64,000 nucleotides of DNA from Gilvibacter sediminis. Its GTDB lineage: Bacteria; Bacteroidota; Bacteroidia; Flavobacteriales; Flavobacteriaceae. Where the stretch lies: positions 1,019,570-1,083,569 of the forward strand of contig NZ_JAQQTE010000001.1 of NCBI RefSeq assembly GCF_028561565.1. The letters are read 5' to 3'. The position numbers and the translations under genes are program-made. This document shows positions 15,966 to 25,047 of this stretch, piece after piece. Below the pieces are notes generated by a model, which did no database searches, was not told the DNA's origin, and saw only the letters and a program-made list of their open reading frames with translations. Each line of letters begins with the position of its first letter. The first letter of the stretch is position 1.

Positions 15966-17315
15966 ATGAACAAAATTGTAATGTGGTCAGTCACTGTGGC
16001 ACTGGCCGGTTTTCTCTTCGGATTTGATACCGTAGTGATCAGTGGAGCCAATAAGCCCATTCAAGCCCTTTGGGATACTTCACCTTTATTTCACGGGACC
16101 TTTATTATGTCCATGGCGCTGTGGGGAACTGTTTTAGGATCTCTAGCCGGAGGTATTCCAACCAAACGCTTAGGAAGAAAGAAGACCTTGTTTTGGATAG
16201 GAGTGCTCTTTTTTGTTTCCGCAATTGGAAGTGCACTAGCGCCAGATCCGTATTCGTTTTCCTTCTTTAGGTTCATGGGTGGAGTAGGAGTTGGGGTCTC
16301 CTCAGTCGCGGCACCGATCTATATTTCCGAGATCACTTCCGCGCAGAATCGCGGAAAGATGGTGGCCCTATATCAATTTTGTTTGGTCTTCGGAATCTTG
16401 ATCGCCTTTATATCGAATTGGTTGCTCAAAGGATTTGACGGAGCCAATGATTGGCGTTGGATGCTGGGAGTAGAGGCCATTCCTGCCTTGCTCTATACCA
16501 TAATGGTACTTAAAGTACCTAACAGTCCGCGTTGGCTGGCCATTGTTAAAAAGGACGATGAAGCAGCGCTTGGAGTTTTAGAGACTATTTACCTCGGAGC
16601 GGAAAAGGCGAAAAACGTTTTGCAAGAGATCAAAAAAGATCTATTACAACCCAAAACCAGTGAAAAGTTATTTCAAAAGAAGTACAACCGCGTGCTGTGG
16701 TTGGGCTTTTTGATCGCCTTTTTCAATCAGCTCAGTGGAATCAACTTTGTGCTGTATTACGCGCCTCAAATCCTGGAGCAAGCAGGTTTGGGAGGAGAAG
16801 AATCGCTTTTTAACTCTATTGCCATTGGGATTGTGAATTTGGTATTCACACTCATTGGAGTGCGATTAATTGACAAATTAGGACGCAGGCAACTCATCAT
16901 TATTGGTTCCATTGGATATATCGTGAGTCTTATTATGGTAGGTTGGTGTTTCTATGCGGATGCGTCTCCGGCCATGCTGTTGACCTTTATCTGTATTTTC
17001 ATCGCCTCTCATGCCATTGGACAGGGCGCGGTAATTTGGGTGTTCATTTCTGAGATCTTCCCGAATCGTGTTCGTGCTTATGGCCAAAGTTGGGGTACAA
17101 GTACCCACTGGGTATTTGCAGCTTTGATCACTTTGATCACACCTTTCTTTATTGACGAGCAAGAAGGAATCCTCAGAGACTCACTCTGGTATATCTATTA
17201 CTTCTTTGCCGGTATGATGGTCTTACAACTGCTTTGGGCGATCTTTAAAATGCCTGAGACCAAAGGAGTATCCTTAGAAGACTTGGAGAAAAAGCTTGTG
17301 GATGAAGAAGCCTAA
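15966..17315 (+). CDS. SP-family (MFS) sugar transporter, probably fructose/hexose
   Basis: A 449-residue, 12-helix inner-membrane porter of the sugar porter family (XylE/GLUT-like). Family marks: GRKKT in the first inner loop, RFMGGVGVG, PIYISEI, then PNSPRWL after helix 6, FNQLSGINFVLYYAP in helix 7, RLIDKLGRR, and the closing PETKG. Helix 7 QLSG-type residues are typical of hexose binding. It lies 6 bp after GH32 and overlaps the fructokinase, so fructose uptake is the simplest reading. Confidence 0.88.
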   Translation: MNKIVMWSVTVALAGFLFGFDTVVISGANKPIQALWDTSPLFHGTFIMSMALWGTVLGSLAGGIPTKRLGRKKTLFWIGVLFFVSAIGSALAPDPYSFSFFRFMGGVGVGVSSVAAPIYISEITSAQNRGKMVALYQFCLVFGILIAFISNWLLKGFDGANDWRWMLGVEAIPALLYTIMVLKVPNSPRWLAIVKKDDEAALGVLETIYLGAEKAKNVLQEIKKDLLQPKTSEKLFQKKYNRVLWLGFLIAFFNQLSGINFVLYYAPQILEQAGLGGEESLFNSIAIGIVNLVFTLIGVRLIDKLGRRQLIIIGSIGYIVSLIMVGWCFYADASPAMLLTFICIFIASHAIGQGAVIWVFISEIFPNRVRAYGQSWGTSTHWVFAALITLITPFFIDEQEGILRDSLWYIYYFFAGMMVLQLLWAIFKMPETKGVSLEDLEKKLVDEEA

Positions 17316-18189
17316 GCCTTCAAAGCTTGTATGCTACGGAGAAGTTCTGTGGGATTGTTTTCCAGACCGAGAGATTCTAGGAGGAGCTCCATTTAATGTC
17401 GCATTTAGACTGCATAGACTCGGCGCAAAGGTAGAACTCATTAGCGCTGTTGGGAACGATGCTAGAGGGCATGAAGCCTATCGGCTTTTAGAAGAGTTCG
17501 GGCTGGACACCACCTACATCCATCCCGCTAAAGATTTAGCTACTGGTTATGTTGAGGTGGCACTTGACAAGGCTGGAGCAGCTACCTATACCATTGCGCA
17601 GCCCGTCGCTTGGGATCATATTCCAGCGCCTGACATTCCCATGAAAGATAACCTACTGGTTTTTGGAAGTTTGGCTTTACGAGAAGCATTCAATTTGAGT
17701 CAAGTTCAAAAATTGATCCAGCGCTGCGGCATCGTGGTTTTTGACATCAACCTTAGACCTCCACATTACCAAATGTCCGCATTGATCGATTTGATGCAGG
17801 CCGCGGATTGTATCAAACTCAATGAAGAAGAATTACCCTTGGTCTTATCAGAACTATCTATTACAGATAATGAGCTCGGCTCACAGTTAGCAGCTTTAGC
17901 CAAGGCAACGCAGACTGCTACAATTTGTGTAACCTTAGGAAGTGAAGGAGCCGTCTTATGGCATGAAGGGCAGTTGTACCGGCAAAAGGGAATTCCGGCT
18001 CAGGTAGTAGATACCGTTGGTGCTGGAGATGCTTTTTTAGCCGCTTTTATTTACGGTTTCTATTGCTTAGAAGAAGGCCCACAGTCAGCATTGAAGCGCG
18101 GCTGCGCGCTAGGTTCTTTAGTGGCTTCCACCCCTGGGGCAACCACGGAGATCTCCAAGAATGAACTCCAAGCTTTATTGAAGGATTAA
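17302..18189 (+). CDS. PfkB-family fructokinase
   Basis: A 295-residue cytosolic ribokinase-family sugar kinase. The ATG at 17302 is preferred over a TTG two codons upstream. The N-terminus has GEVLWDCFPD and GGAPFNVAFRLHRLGA. The C-terminal signature DTVGAGDAF holds GAGD at 240-243 with catalytic Asp243. It phosphorylates fructose delivered by the upstream transporter. It overlaps the transporter gene by 14 bp and the convergent lacI-type gene by 4 bp. Confidence 0.88.
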   Translation: MKKPKPSKLVCYGEVLWDCFPDREILGGAPFNVAFRLHRLGAKVELISAVGNDARGHEAYRLLEEFGLDTTYIHPAKDLATGYVEVALDKAGAATYTIAQPVAWDHIPAPDIPMKDNLLVFGSLALREAFNLSQVQKLIQRCGIVVFDINLRPPHYQMSALIDLMQAADCIKLNEEELPLVLSELSITDNELGSQLAALAKATQTATICVTLGSEGAVLWHEGQLYRQKGIPAQVVDTVGAGDAFLAAFIYGFYCLEEGPQSALKRGCALGSLVASTPGATTEISKNELQALLKD

Positions 18190-19235
18190 GATTTAGCAGC
18201 TACTGCCGTTTTACTCAGCATGGAAGATCCTCTTCCAATTACCTTTGTAGGCATGGCTATGGTTTCCGGTGGAAGTATTTGCCCATTCTTTTTGGCTTGC
18301 AATTCTTTAAAGAGTCTTTTGAACACTTTTTTCCCCATTTTAATACCGTCTTGGTCAACGGTACTCAAGGTCGGTGTCATTGCAGAAGAGATAAACCAAT
18401 TACTAAAGCCAATGATCTTTAGATGTTCAGGAACTTTCACGCCGCGTTCGTTGAACACCGATAGTGCTCCAATGGCTACCATATCTGTGTTGGCAAAGAT
18501 GCCGTCTATATCCATGTCTTGATCTAAAAGCGCCGCGGCGTGCTCTCGGCCTTTTTCGTAAATGATAGGATCGCACAAAAAGACGTGCTTAGAATTGTAT
18601 TCCAAACCGTGATCCTCTAGGGCCTTTTTATATCCTAGAAAGCGATCTATGGAGTTTTGCGGAAGTAGGGGGCCTCTAAAGTGCGCTATTTTGGTACATC
18701 CTTGATCAATCAAGTGCTTGGTTGCCTCATAAGCAGCTTTACGATCGTCAATAATGATCTTGGAACAAGGAATAAGCTTGGAGATCTTGTCAAACATCAC
18801 CAAAGGAATTCCCAAACGCATTACCTTTTGCAAATGCGAAGTGTCTACAGTATTGTTTGCGAGTGAGATCATAATACCATCCACGCGCTTGCTGATCAAA
18901 AGATCGATCTGTTTCTTTTCCAGTTCTGGATTGTCATCAGACTGAAGAATGATGACTAAGTATCCTTTCTTTTCGGCTTGAGTGATGATAGCGCGGACAA
19001 TATTGCCGAAAAAGAAATGTACTACCTCAGGAATGATCAGGCCAATGGTTCGCGATTCTTTCGTTCTTAAATTGACTGCAAAGCTGTTGGGTTGGTAATT
19101 GAGTCTCTCGGCCTCTGCTTTTACCAAAGCCTTGGTCTTTTGACTAACGTCTGGATAGTCTTTTAAGGCTTTGGAAACAGTAGCAATGGAAATTCCAAGG
19201 TATTCGGCAATTTGTTTAAGGGTAACTTGTTCCAT
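18186..19235 (-). CDS. LacI-family repressor of the sugar locus
   Basis: A 349-residue LacI/GalR regulator. The N-terminal HTH (VTLKQIAEYLGISIATVSKA) and hinge region (about residues 45-60) are followed by a periplasmic-binding-protein-like effector domain from SRTIGLIIPE onward. It is convergent with the GH32 operon and divergent from susC. A promoter lies at 19372-19400 and LacI-type palindromes lie just upstream, so self-regulation is likely. A matching palindrome before the 40731 transporter suggests control of the whole locus. The effector sugar is unknown. Confidence 0.9.
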   Translation of the reverse strand: MEQVTLKQIAEYLGISIATVSKALKDYPDVSQKTKALVKAEAERLNYQPNSFAVNLRTKESRTIGLIIPEVVHFFFGNIVRAIITQAEKKGYLVIILQSDDNPELEKKQIDLLISKRVDGIMISLANNTVDTSHLQKVMRLGIPLVMFDKISKLIPCSKIIIDDRKAAYEATKHLIDQGCTKIAHFRGPLLPQNSIDRFLGYKKALEDHGLEYNSKHVFLCDPIIYEKGREHAAALLDQDMDIDGIFANTDMVAIGALSVFNERGVKVPEHLKIIGFSNWFISSAMTPTLSTVDQDGIKMGKKVFKRLFKELQAKKNGQILPPETIAMPTKVIGRGSSMLSKTAVAAKS

Positions 19236-19371
19236 ATAATCAGCCTGTGGCTCAGGGGTAAAGGTTGGTTTTTGATTCTGTTTTTAGCCAAGCCCATATC
19301 AAATAGGGCTTTAGCGAGTGCTCGATAATTCCAGTCCGAAATCTGTTTACGAAAACCGCAAAAAATTCAGC

Positions 19372-19400
19372 CAAAAATACAGCTGAAAAGATTAAACAAA
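19372..19400 (-). promoter_or_regulatory. lacI-type gene promoter
   Basis: On the minus strand: TTTG (19397-19400), 17-base spacer, then -7 box TATTTTTG (19372-19379). An exact Bacteroidota pair, giving a leader of about 130 bases. Confidence 0.65.
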
Positions 19401-19420
19401 AAATCGAGCTAAGGCTATAA

Positions 19421-19434
19421 CTCACACGTTTTCG
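19421..19434. promoter_or_regulatory. Imperfect LacI-type half palindrome
   Basis: CTCACACGTTTTCG shares the centre CG and the right arm TTTTCG of the perfect site at 19475, with 3 of 6 left-arm matches. It lies just upstream of the lacI-gene promoter. Confidence 0.4.
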
Positions 19435-19474
19435 TTAATTTTTCGTTCTCAGCTAAATTCAGGAGTCGAAAATA

Positions 19475-19488
19475 CGAAAACGTTTTCG
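19475..19488. promoter_or_regulatory. LacI-type operator CGAAAACGTTTTCG
   Basis: A perfect 14-bp palindrome with the central CG that LacI-family proteins favour, in the divergent region between the repressor gene and susC. A 13/14 match occurs at 40627. Confidence 0.8.
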
Positions 19489-19562
19489 GTTATGAAAACT
19501 GAGATTTTAAGAGTGTTTATTTTTAATAATCAAAAAAAAAGTAAATATTAGCCCTTAAATTA

Positions 19563-19993
19563 AGACAACGTTAAGAAATGTACGCTTAATTGTTGTCTGG
19601 CTTCAAGGCGAGAGATGTCAACCAAAGTCCCTCGTTTACAGGAAGTTAATGAACATGATAGTGCAGAAAACAAGCTCAGACCGTAGAACTGTTAAGGCCG
19701 CTTATGGTGCAAGACCACCACATGCGAGCCCTTTTTGCATGTCTAAAATGCAACTTCGGGCTCATGTTCATCCATTAAACCATCGAAACAGTACAGTTAA
19801 TTTTGGAGATCAATCCCCTCGGGAAAATGCAACGGCCACAGCGGTAAAAGTACACGATATTACAGCAGGTGAACACTCTAAGCGGTGGCAGCGAATTAGC
19901 CATCACTGGAGGGGAATTGATTTTTCTTTAACTGAAGCTAAAAGCATACAATTAACAACAACCTTTCTGGTGAAAAAGTCGTATCTTATCACC
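19563..19993 (+). ncRNA. Structured region upstream of susC: candidate leader or regulatory RNA
   Basis: A gene-free stretch with several long complementary arms. (1) AGACAAC-TTAAG with CTTAA-GTTGTCT (19563-19598). (2) ATGAACATGA (19649-19658) with TCATGTTCAT (19762-19771), enclosing smaller hairpins such as TGGTG/CACCA and TTGCAT/ATGCAA. (3) ATCAATCCCCTC (19809-19820) with GAGGGGAATTGAT (19909-19921, one bulge), enclosing AGCGGTGGC/GCCATCACT (19881-19907). (4) GGTGA/TCACC (19969-19993). Arms of 10-12 bp over ~100 bases, repeated, are more than I expect by chance. A 127-codon frame covers much of it but has odd composition and I do not call it. No known RNA family was recognised. Strand is assumed from susC. 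Confidence 0.45.
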
Positions 19994-20099
19994 TTAAAGC
20001 GTAATAGACTAAAAATAATGACAGCAGCCTGAGTAATTTTTGGCGTTGTCGAATTCTTAAACAATTTGAAATTTTAATTAATCTAAACCAAATAACTGT

Positions 20100-23000
20100 A
20101 TGAAAAACAAATTACTAATGAGACTTTTTCTACTTCCGATGTTTGCGCTACTTGGGAGTACAGTTTACGCTCAGATTAGCGTCTCGGGTACGGTGTCTGA
20201 TGCTACAGGCCCGCTTCCTGGGGTGAACGTCCTTGTAAAAGGAACCTCTAATGGAGCTCAAACAGATTTTGACGGTAACTACTCCTTGAGTGATGTTGAT
20301 TCCAACGCCACGCTAGTGTTTAGTTATGTTGGATTTGTTACAACTGAAGTTTCAGTAAACGGACAGACTACCATCAACTTCGTGATGCAGGAAGACACTG
20401 AAGCGCTAGAAGAGGTAGTTATTATTGGTTATGGTTCTACGACAGTAAAAGACGCAACTGGTGCAGTTACGGCGGTTACGTCAGACGACTTTAACCAAGG
20501 GGTAATCGCTTCTCCGGAACAATTGATCCAAGGTAAAACTGCCGGGGTTCAGATTTCTCAGGATTCTGGGGAACCAGGTTCTGCTGTAGCGTTTAGAATT
20601 CGTGGTTCGAACTCTATCCGTTCGAACAACAACCCGCTTTTCGTTGTTGACGGTGTGCCATTAGCTAATGACACAAGCCAGGAATTGAGTGGAACTTCTT
20701 TCGGTTCTGCTGCTCCTCGTAACCCGTTAAACTTCTTGAACCCGAATGATATCGAGAGCATTTCTATCCTTAAGGATGCATCTGCAACGGCTATCTACGG
20801 TTCTCGTGGTGCGAACGGGGTTGTAATCATTACTACCAAGTCAGGTCGTAGTGGTCGCGGAGGATCTTTCGAGTTGAGTTCTACTTTCTCTGTAGCTGAG
20901 GCTGCAAATGAGTACGACCTTCTTGATGCTGACGCCTACCTTGCTGCTTCTGCTGCTAACGGTTTTGACATCGCAGAGCGTGACTTCGGTGCTAATACTG
21001 ACTGGCAAGATGTAGCATTCAGAAGAGCTACTTCCACAACAAATAACTTGTCTTATACCAACAACTACGGTGATGGTAATGTACGTGCGAGTTTCAGTTA
21101 CTCTAAGAACTTCGGTATCGTAGAGAACTCGTCTCTTGAGCGTGTTACTGGGCGTTTGAACGCACAACACCGTTTCTTGGATGACAAACTTAAATTAGGA
21201 TTACAGGCTTCTTACGGTCGTACTAACGACGAGTTTGCACCGCTTTCTGGTTCTGCTGGATTTAGAGGTGACTTGCTTGGTTCTGCTTACTCAGCAAATC
21301 CAACTTGGCCAAACAATCCTGACTTTACGGGAACTGGTGGTCTGACTTCTCCAGCTGCGCTTTTGGCGTATACTGAGAACTTAGGTAACACAGACCGTAT
21401 CCTTGTTAACTTCTCTGCAGAGTACGATGTTACATCTGAGCTTTCTGCTAAAGTTAACTTAGGTTATGACTATTCTGATACTTTCTTAAGCAGTGCTACA
21501 AGTGCACGTGCTCTTAACGTTGACCAAGGTGCATTCGGAAACGGTGTTGCTGGAGTAAGCCAACGTGAAGCGACTAACACGCTTTTGGAAGCTACATTAA
21601 ACTATAAGAAAGAGTTTGAAAACAGCTCTTTGGACGTACTTGCTGGTTACTCTTACCAAAAGTTCGATCGTAACGGTCGTAACTTGAGCGGTTTCGGATT
21701 CTTTACTACTCAGATGGGAGACATGATCGACGATCTTGTTTCTTCTGCTGATGCTGTAGAGAGCCAAATCACTGGTTCTTACCAACAGTATGGATACGCT
21801 CCAAACATCAACGGTACTTTCGTGAACCGTCTATTCCCAGAGATCCTTCAGGATAACATCGGGAATACTTCAGGTGCACGTACGCGTTCCTTGTTCGGAG
21901 ATACTTTCGATAGCTTTGATGAACTACAGTCTTACTTTGCTCGTGTGAACTACACACTTGCGGACAAGTACTTATTCACCGCTACAATGCGTGCGGATGG
22001 TTCTTCTACTTTCGGGGATAACAACAAATACGGATACTTCCCATCAGCTGCTGTTGCTTGGAAGATCAACGAAGAAGACTTCATTGGTGACAATGTATCG
22101 ACTTTAAAACTACGTTTGAACTGGGGTATCACTGGTAACCAAGATGGTCTAGGATACGGTAACTTCCTACAGCGTGAGCGCTTCGGAGGTGGAGACGTGA
22201 TCAACGACGGTGGTGATATCAACATCCCAGGTACAAACACACAATCATTCCGTAATGATGACCTGAAGTGGGAAGAAACTACTCAGTTCGGTGCTGGTAT
22301 TGACTTTGGAGTGAACAACGATCGCTTCACTGCGACTATCGATGTTTACCGCAAGCAAACAACTGACCTGTTATTACGTACCATTTCTGCGCAGCCGGCT
22401 CCACAGCCATTCGTATTCTTGAACTTACCAGATTCAGAGGTAGTTAACCAAGGTATTGAAATCGCGTTAGGATATGACATCATCGATCAAGAGGACTTTA
22501 GCTGGAACGCTAACTTCCAATTGACTTATAACGAAAACGAAATCACCAGCCTACAAGGACAGTTCCCAGCGGGTACTATCCGTGGTCAGGGTCTATCTCT
22601 TGCATTTGCTCAGCAGTTGCAAGAAGGACAGCCACTTTTCTCATACTTCTTGAGAGAGTTTGGTGGATTCGACGCTACTACAGGACAACCATTGTATCCT
22701 GAAGGAGACGTACAAAAATTCGTAGGAAAGAGCGCTTTGCCAGATATTACTGCTGGACTCTCTACTACGTTTAATTACAAAAACTGGACGTTATCGGCAT
22801 TCTTTAACGGACAGTTCGGACACTACATCTACAACAACACAGCAAACGCATTCTTTACGGCTGGTGCATTTAGAGGGGGTCGTAACGTATTACCAGAGAC
22901 ATTGACTTCTGGTGAGTCGTTTGATGCTGCTGCAGATGTTTCAACAAGATTCCTAGAAGCTGGGGATTTTGTAAGACTTCAGAACGCAACGTTGTCATAC

Positions 23001-23219
23001 AACGTGCCGATGGAAGAAGATGGATTGTTTGACGCTTTACAACTGTCGCTAATCGGACAGAACTTGTTCGTGATCACTGACTACTCTGGTCTTGATCCTG
23101 AAGTTTCTGTATCACCAGGTGGTGGAGATCTATTGAACGGATTCCCAGTATACGGTATCGATTACACGGCGTTCCCAAGACCGAGAACAATTTCATTTGG
23201 TATAAATGCTAAATTCTAA
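20100..23219 (+). CDS. susC: SusC/RagA-family TonB-linked outer-membrane transporter
   Basis: A 1039-residue TonB-dependent receptor. Signal peptide 1-24 (cut after VYAQ). A carboxypeptidase-regulatory-like domain follows (about 26-110: VSGTVSDATGPLPGVNVLVK). Then the plug (about 115-235), with the family hallmarks IRGSNSIRSNNNPLFVVDGV and SRGANGVVIITTK. The rest is the beta-barrel, ending FGINAKF with the usual terminal Phe. With SusD it forms the uptake complex for a sugar. Codon choice is strongly biased (CGT, GCT, AAC, TTC, TCT) compared with neighbours, which suggests high expression. SusD follows 7 bp later. Confidence 0.95.
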   Translation: MKNKLLMRLFLLPMFALLGSTVYAQISVSGTVSDATGPLPGVNVLVKGTSNGAQTDFDGNYSLSDVDSNATLVFSYVGFVTTEVSVNGQTTINFVMQEDTEALEEVVIIGYGSTTVKDATGAVTAVTSDDFNQGVIASPEQLIQGKTAGVQISQDSGEPGSAVAFRIRGSNSIRSNNNPLFVVDGVPLANDTSQELSGTSFGSAAPRNPLNFLNPNDIESISILKDASATAIYGSRGANGVVIITTKSGRSGRGGSFELSSTFSVAEAANEYDLLDADAYLAASAANGFDIAERDFGANTDWQDVAFRRATSTTNNLSYTNNYGDGNVRASFSYSKNFGIVENSSLERVTGRLNAQHRFLDDKLKLGLQASYGRTNDEFAPLSGSAGFRGDLLGSAYSANPTWPNNPDFTGTGGLTSPAALLAYTENLGNTDRILVNFSAEYDVTSELSAKVNLGYDYSDTFLSSATSARALNVDQGAFGNGVAGVSQREATNTLLEATLNYKKEFENSSLDVLAGYSYQKFDRNGRNLSGFGFFTTQMGDMIDDLVSSADAVESQITGSYQQYGYAPNINGTFVNRLFPEILQDNIGNTSGARTRSLFGDTFDSFDELQSYFARVNYTLADKYLFTATMRADGSSTFGDNNKYGYFPSAAVAWKINEEDFIGDNVSTLKLRLNWGITGNQDGLGYGNFLQRERFGGGDVINDGGDINIPGTNTQSFRNDDLKWEETTQFGAGIDFGVNNDRFTATIDVYRKQTTDLLLRTISAQPAPQPFVFLNLPDSEVVNQGIEIALGYDIIDQEDFSWNANFQLTYNENEITSLQGQFPAGTIRGQGLSLAFAQQLQEGQPLFSYFLREFGGFDATTGQPLYPEGDVQKFVGKSALPDITAGLSTTFNYKNWTLSAFFNGQFGHYIYNNTANAFFTAGAFRGGRNVLPETLTSGESFDAAADVSTRFLEAGDFVRLQNATLSYNVPMEEDGLFDALQLSLIGQNLFVITDYSGLDPEVSVSPGGGDLLNGFPVYGIDYTAFPRPRTISFGINAKF

Positions 23220-23226
23220 AATTATT

Positions 23227-24774
23227 ATGAAAAGAAACATTTTGATGAACACAAGATCGCTACTAGCGATGGCCCTCGTTTCTCTTTTGGCAATTTCTTG
23301 TACCGACTTAGAAATTGAGGCAACTGACTCTGTGTTAACTGACGAATCTGTTGGTTTTGACGGGGTAAACGCTGAGGCGGCTCTTAACAACGTATATAAC
23401 GATGTTTACGGGCAACTCGGTGATCAGGCGAACTTCTTCGCTTTGAATGAAGTATCAACTGATGAGACTTTAGTACCAACTCGTGGTACTGACTGGGGTG
23501 ATAACGGAATCTGGCGTACGCTTCACGCGCACACTTGGTCTCCAACACACCAGTACATTTTGAACACTTGGAACAACTTGAATCAGAACGTATTCCGTGC
23601 TTCGGAAGTTATCGACTCTCGTTCAAGCCCGACTCCACAGCAAGCTGCTGAGGCGAAGTTCCTACGTGCATTTAGTATGTATTTCGTATTAGATTTCTGG
23701 GGTGTTGCACCTTTCAGAAACGTAGATGACGGACCAGAGGTAAATCCTTCTGTTCTTACAGCTACTGAAGCTTACGAATTCATCTTGAATGATTTGACAA
23801 CTGCATTGCCAGATCTTCCTTCTACAGGACCAAGTGCAGAGACCAACCGTGCTTCTAAAGCTGCGGCTAACTTTATGTTGGCTAAGTTGCGTCTTAACGC
23901 TGAGCGTCACAAAGGTTCTATTGACAATACAGACTATCAAGCGGTAATCGACGCGGTTGATGCTATCGCTGCTGATGGGTTTGCATTGCAAGCTGGATAT
24001 TTTGATCTATTTAAGCAAGATGTAGATAACGAAACCATCTGGTGGGCTGTTACCTCTGTAGGTAACCGTATCTGGAATGGTATGCACTACAACATCAACG
24101 CTCCAGACAACGCTGGTGGTGGATGGAACGGATTTACTACTTTGGCTGAGTTCTACGATGCCTTTGAAGGAAACCCAACATCTAACTACGTAGGTGACGG
24201 TCAGGAAGAGCGTCGTGGATGGGTGCCAGATGCATCTAATGCAGACGATACTAACTTAGGTATTGGATATGGATTCTTGATCAACCAACAGTACAACGAA
24301 GACGGAACTAAATTGAAAGACCGTCCTGGAAACGACCTAGTATTTACTAAGGAGCTTCCTGGTCTTCAAGGTAACGGTGAAGCTACTGGTGTACGTTTGA
24401 TTAAGTATCACCCAGTAAACGGATCGTTTACTTCTCACGAGATCGTATTCCGTTACGCAGATGCTCACTTGATGAAAGCTGAGGCTATGATGCGTATGGG
24501 CGGAGACGCTACTGCTATGGTTAACGAGCTTAGAGCACTACGTGGAGCTTCTCCACTAGGAAGTGTATCAGAAGCTGATATGTTGGCTGAGCGTGGACGT
24601 GAGCTATGGTACGAGTTCTGGAGACGTAATGACTTGTTGCGTTTCGGACAGTATACTCGTGACTGGGAATTCAAAGATCCTGCTTCTGTTGGGGCGACCT
24701 TCAGAAACTTGTATCCTATTCCAATTAACGCACTTCTTTCTAACCCTAACTTGGTTCAGAACGAAGGATACTAG
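23227..24774 (+). CDS. susD: SusD/RagB-family surface glycan-binding lipoprotein
   Basis: A 515-residue lipoprotein; the ATG at 23227 gives a leader ending LLAISC (Cys25). The all-helical TPR-like SusD fold is indicated by AEAKFLRAFSMYFVLDFWG near residue 140, the ADAHLMKAEAMMR motif, RGRELWYEFWRRNDLLRFG, and the closing NLYPIPINALLSNPNL. It caps the SusC barrel and binds the incoming sugar. Codon bias matches susC. A strong terminator follows 21 bp after the stop, so susCD forms its own transcript. Confidence 0.95.
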   Translation: MKRNILMNTRSLLAMALVSLLAISCTDLEIEATDSVLTDESVGFDGVNAEAALNNVYNDVYGQLGDQANFFALNEVSTDETLVPTRGTDWGDNGIWRTLHAHTWSPTHQYILNTWNNLNQNVFRASEVIDSRSSPTPQQAAEAKFLRAFSMYFVLDFWGVAPFRNVDDGPEVNPSVLTATEAYEFILNDLTTALPDLPSTGPSAETNRASKAAANFMLAKLRLNAERHKGSIDNTDYQAVIDAVDAIAADGFALQAGYFDLFKQDVDNETIWWAVTSVGNRIWNGMHYNINAPDNAGGGWNGFTTLAEFYDAFEGNPTSNYVGDGQEERRGWVPDASNADDTNLGIGYGFLINQQYNEDGTKLKDRPGNDLVFTKELPGLQGNGEATGVRLIKYHPVNGSFTSHEIVFRYADAHLMKAEAMMRMGGDATAMVNELRALRGASPLGSVSEADMLAERGRELWYEFWRRNDLLRFGQYTRDWEFKDPASVGATFRNLYPIPINALLSNPNLVQNEGY

Positions 24775-24795
24775 AATTTTCCTTTTTCAAGATAG

Positions 24796-24826
24796 AAACA
24801 GGCTCCTTTTGGGAGCCTGTTTTTTT
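24796..24826 (+). terminator. Strong terminator after susD
   Basis: A perfect 11-bp stem AAACAGGCTCC/GGAGCCTGTTT with a 5-base loop and a long T run. Confidence 0.92.
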
Positions 24827-24829
24827 ATA

Positions 24830-24996
24830 CCCGGATAATGAATTTGAATTTTCATTACGCCTTCAAACTGCTTTAAAATATTTGTTTCACAGCTTCTTTC
24901 GATTCTAACGTAGCCCAACTACGATAGAATCTCCAAAAAGCAATATTTTCTTGCATTGTTAAGGCTCATTCTAAAAATTCTCCTCCATTATCCGGG
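24830..24996. repeat. 167-bp imperfect palindrome, MITE-like
   Basis: Ends in exact 11-bp inverted repeats CCCGGATAATG (24830-24840) and CATTATCCGGG (24986-24996). Pairing continues inward with GAATTTT/AAAATTC, GCCTT/AAGGC, AAAATATT/AATATTTT, and a central stem GATTCTA-a-CGTAG / CTACG-a-TAGAATC (24901-24931). The whole unit can fold as one long hairpin. It sits between the susD terminator and the next operon and has no coding capacity. No clear target-site duplication is visible, and I saw no second copy in this window. It may be a small non-autonomous element or a large RNA/cruciform hairpin. Confidence 0.6.
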
Positions 24997-25047
24997 TTGA
25001 TTTTTCGCATATTTCTTGGCGATTACGTACATTTCGGTCACTTTCGA

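Noticed and set aside
19649-20032. A 127-codon frame upstream of susC
   Set aside because: Its composition is unlike a folded protein (rich in His, Arg, Ser, Thr; no hydrophobic core), it has no recognisable motif, and its bases form the arms of long hairpins. I treat the region as structured RNA or regulatory DNA.
20558-22240. Several antisense frames within susC
   Set aside because: They mirror the strong codon bias of susC on the other strand and have no starts, motifs or context of their own.
24997-25047. Upstream extension of the first FG-GAP gene
   Set aside because: It starts directly at the edge of the palindrome and buries the lipoprotein signal; the ATG at 25048 gives a normal leader.
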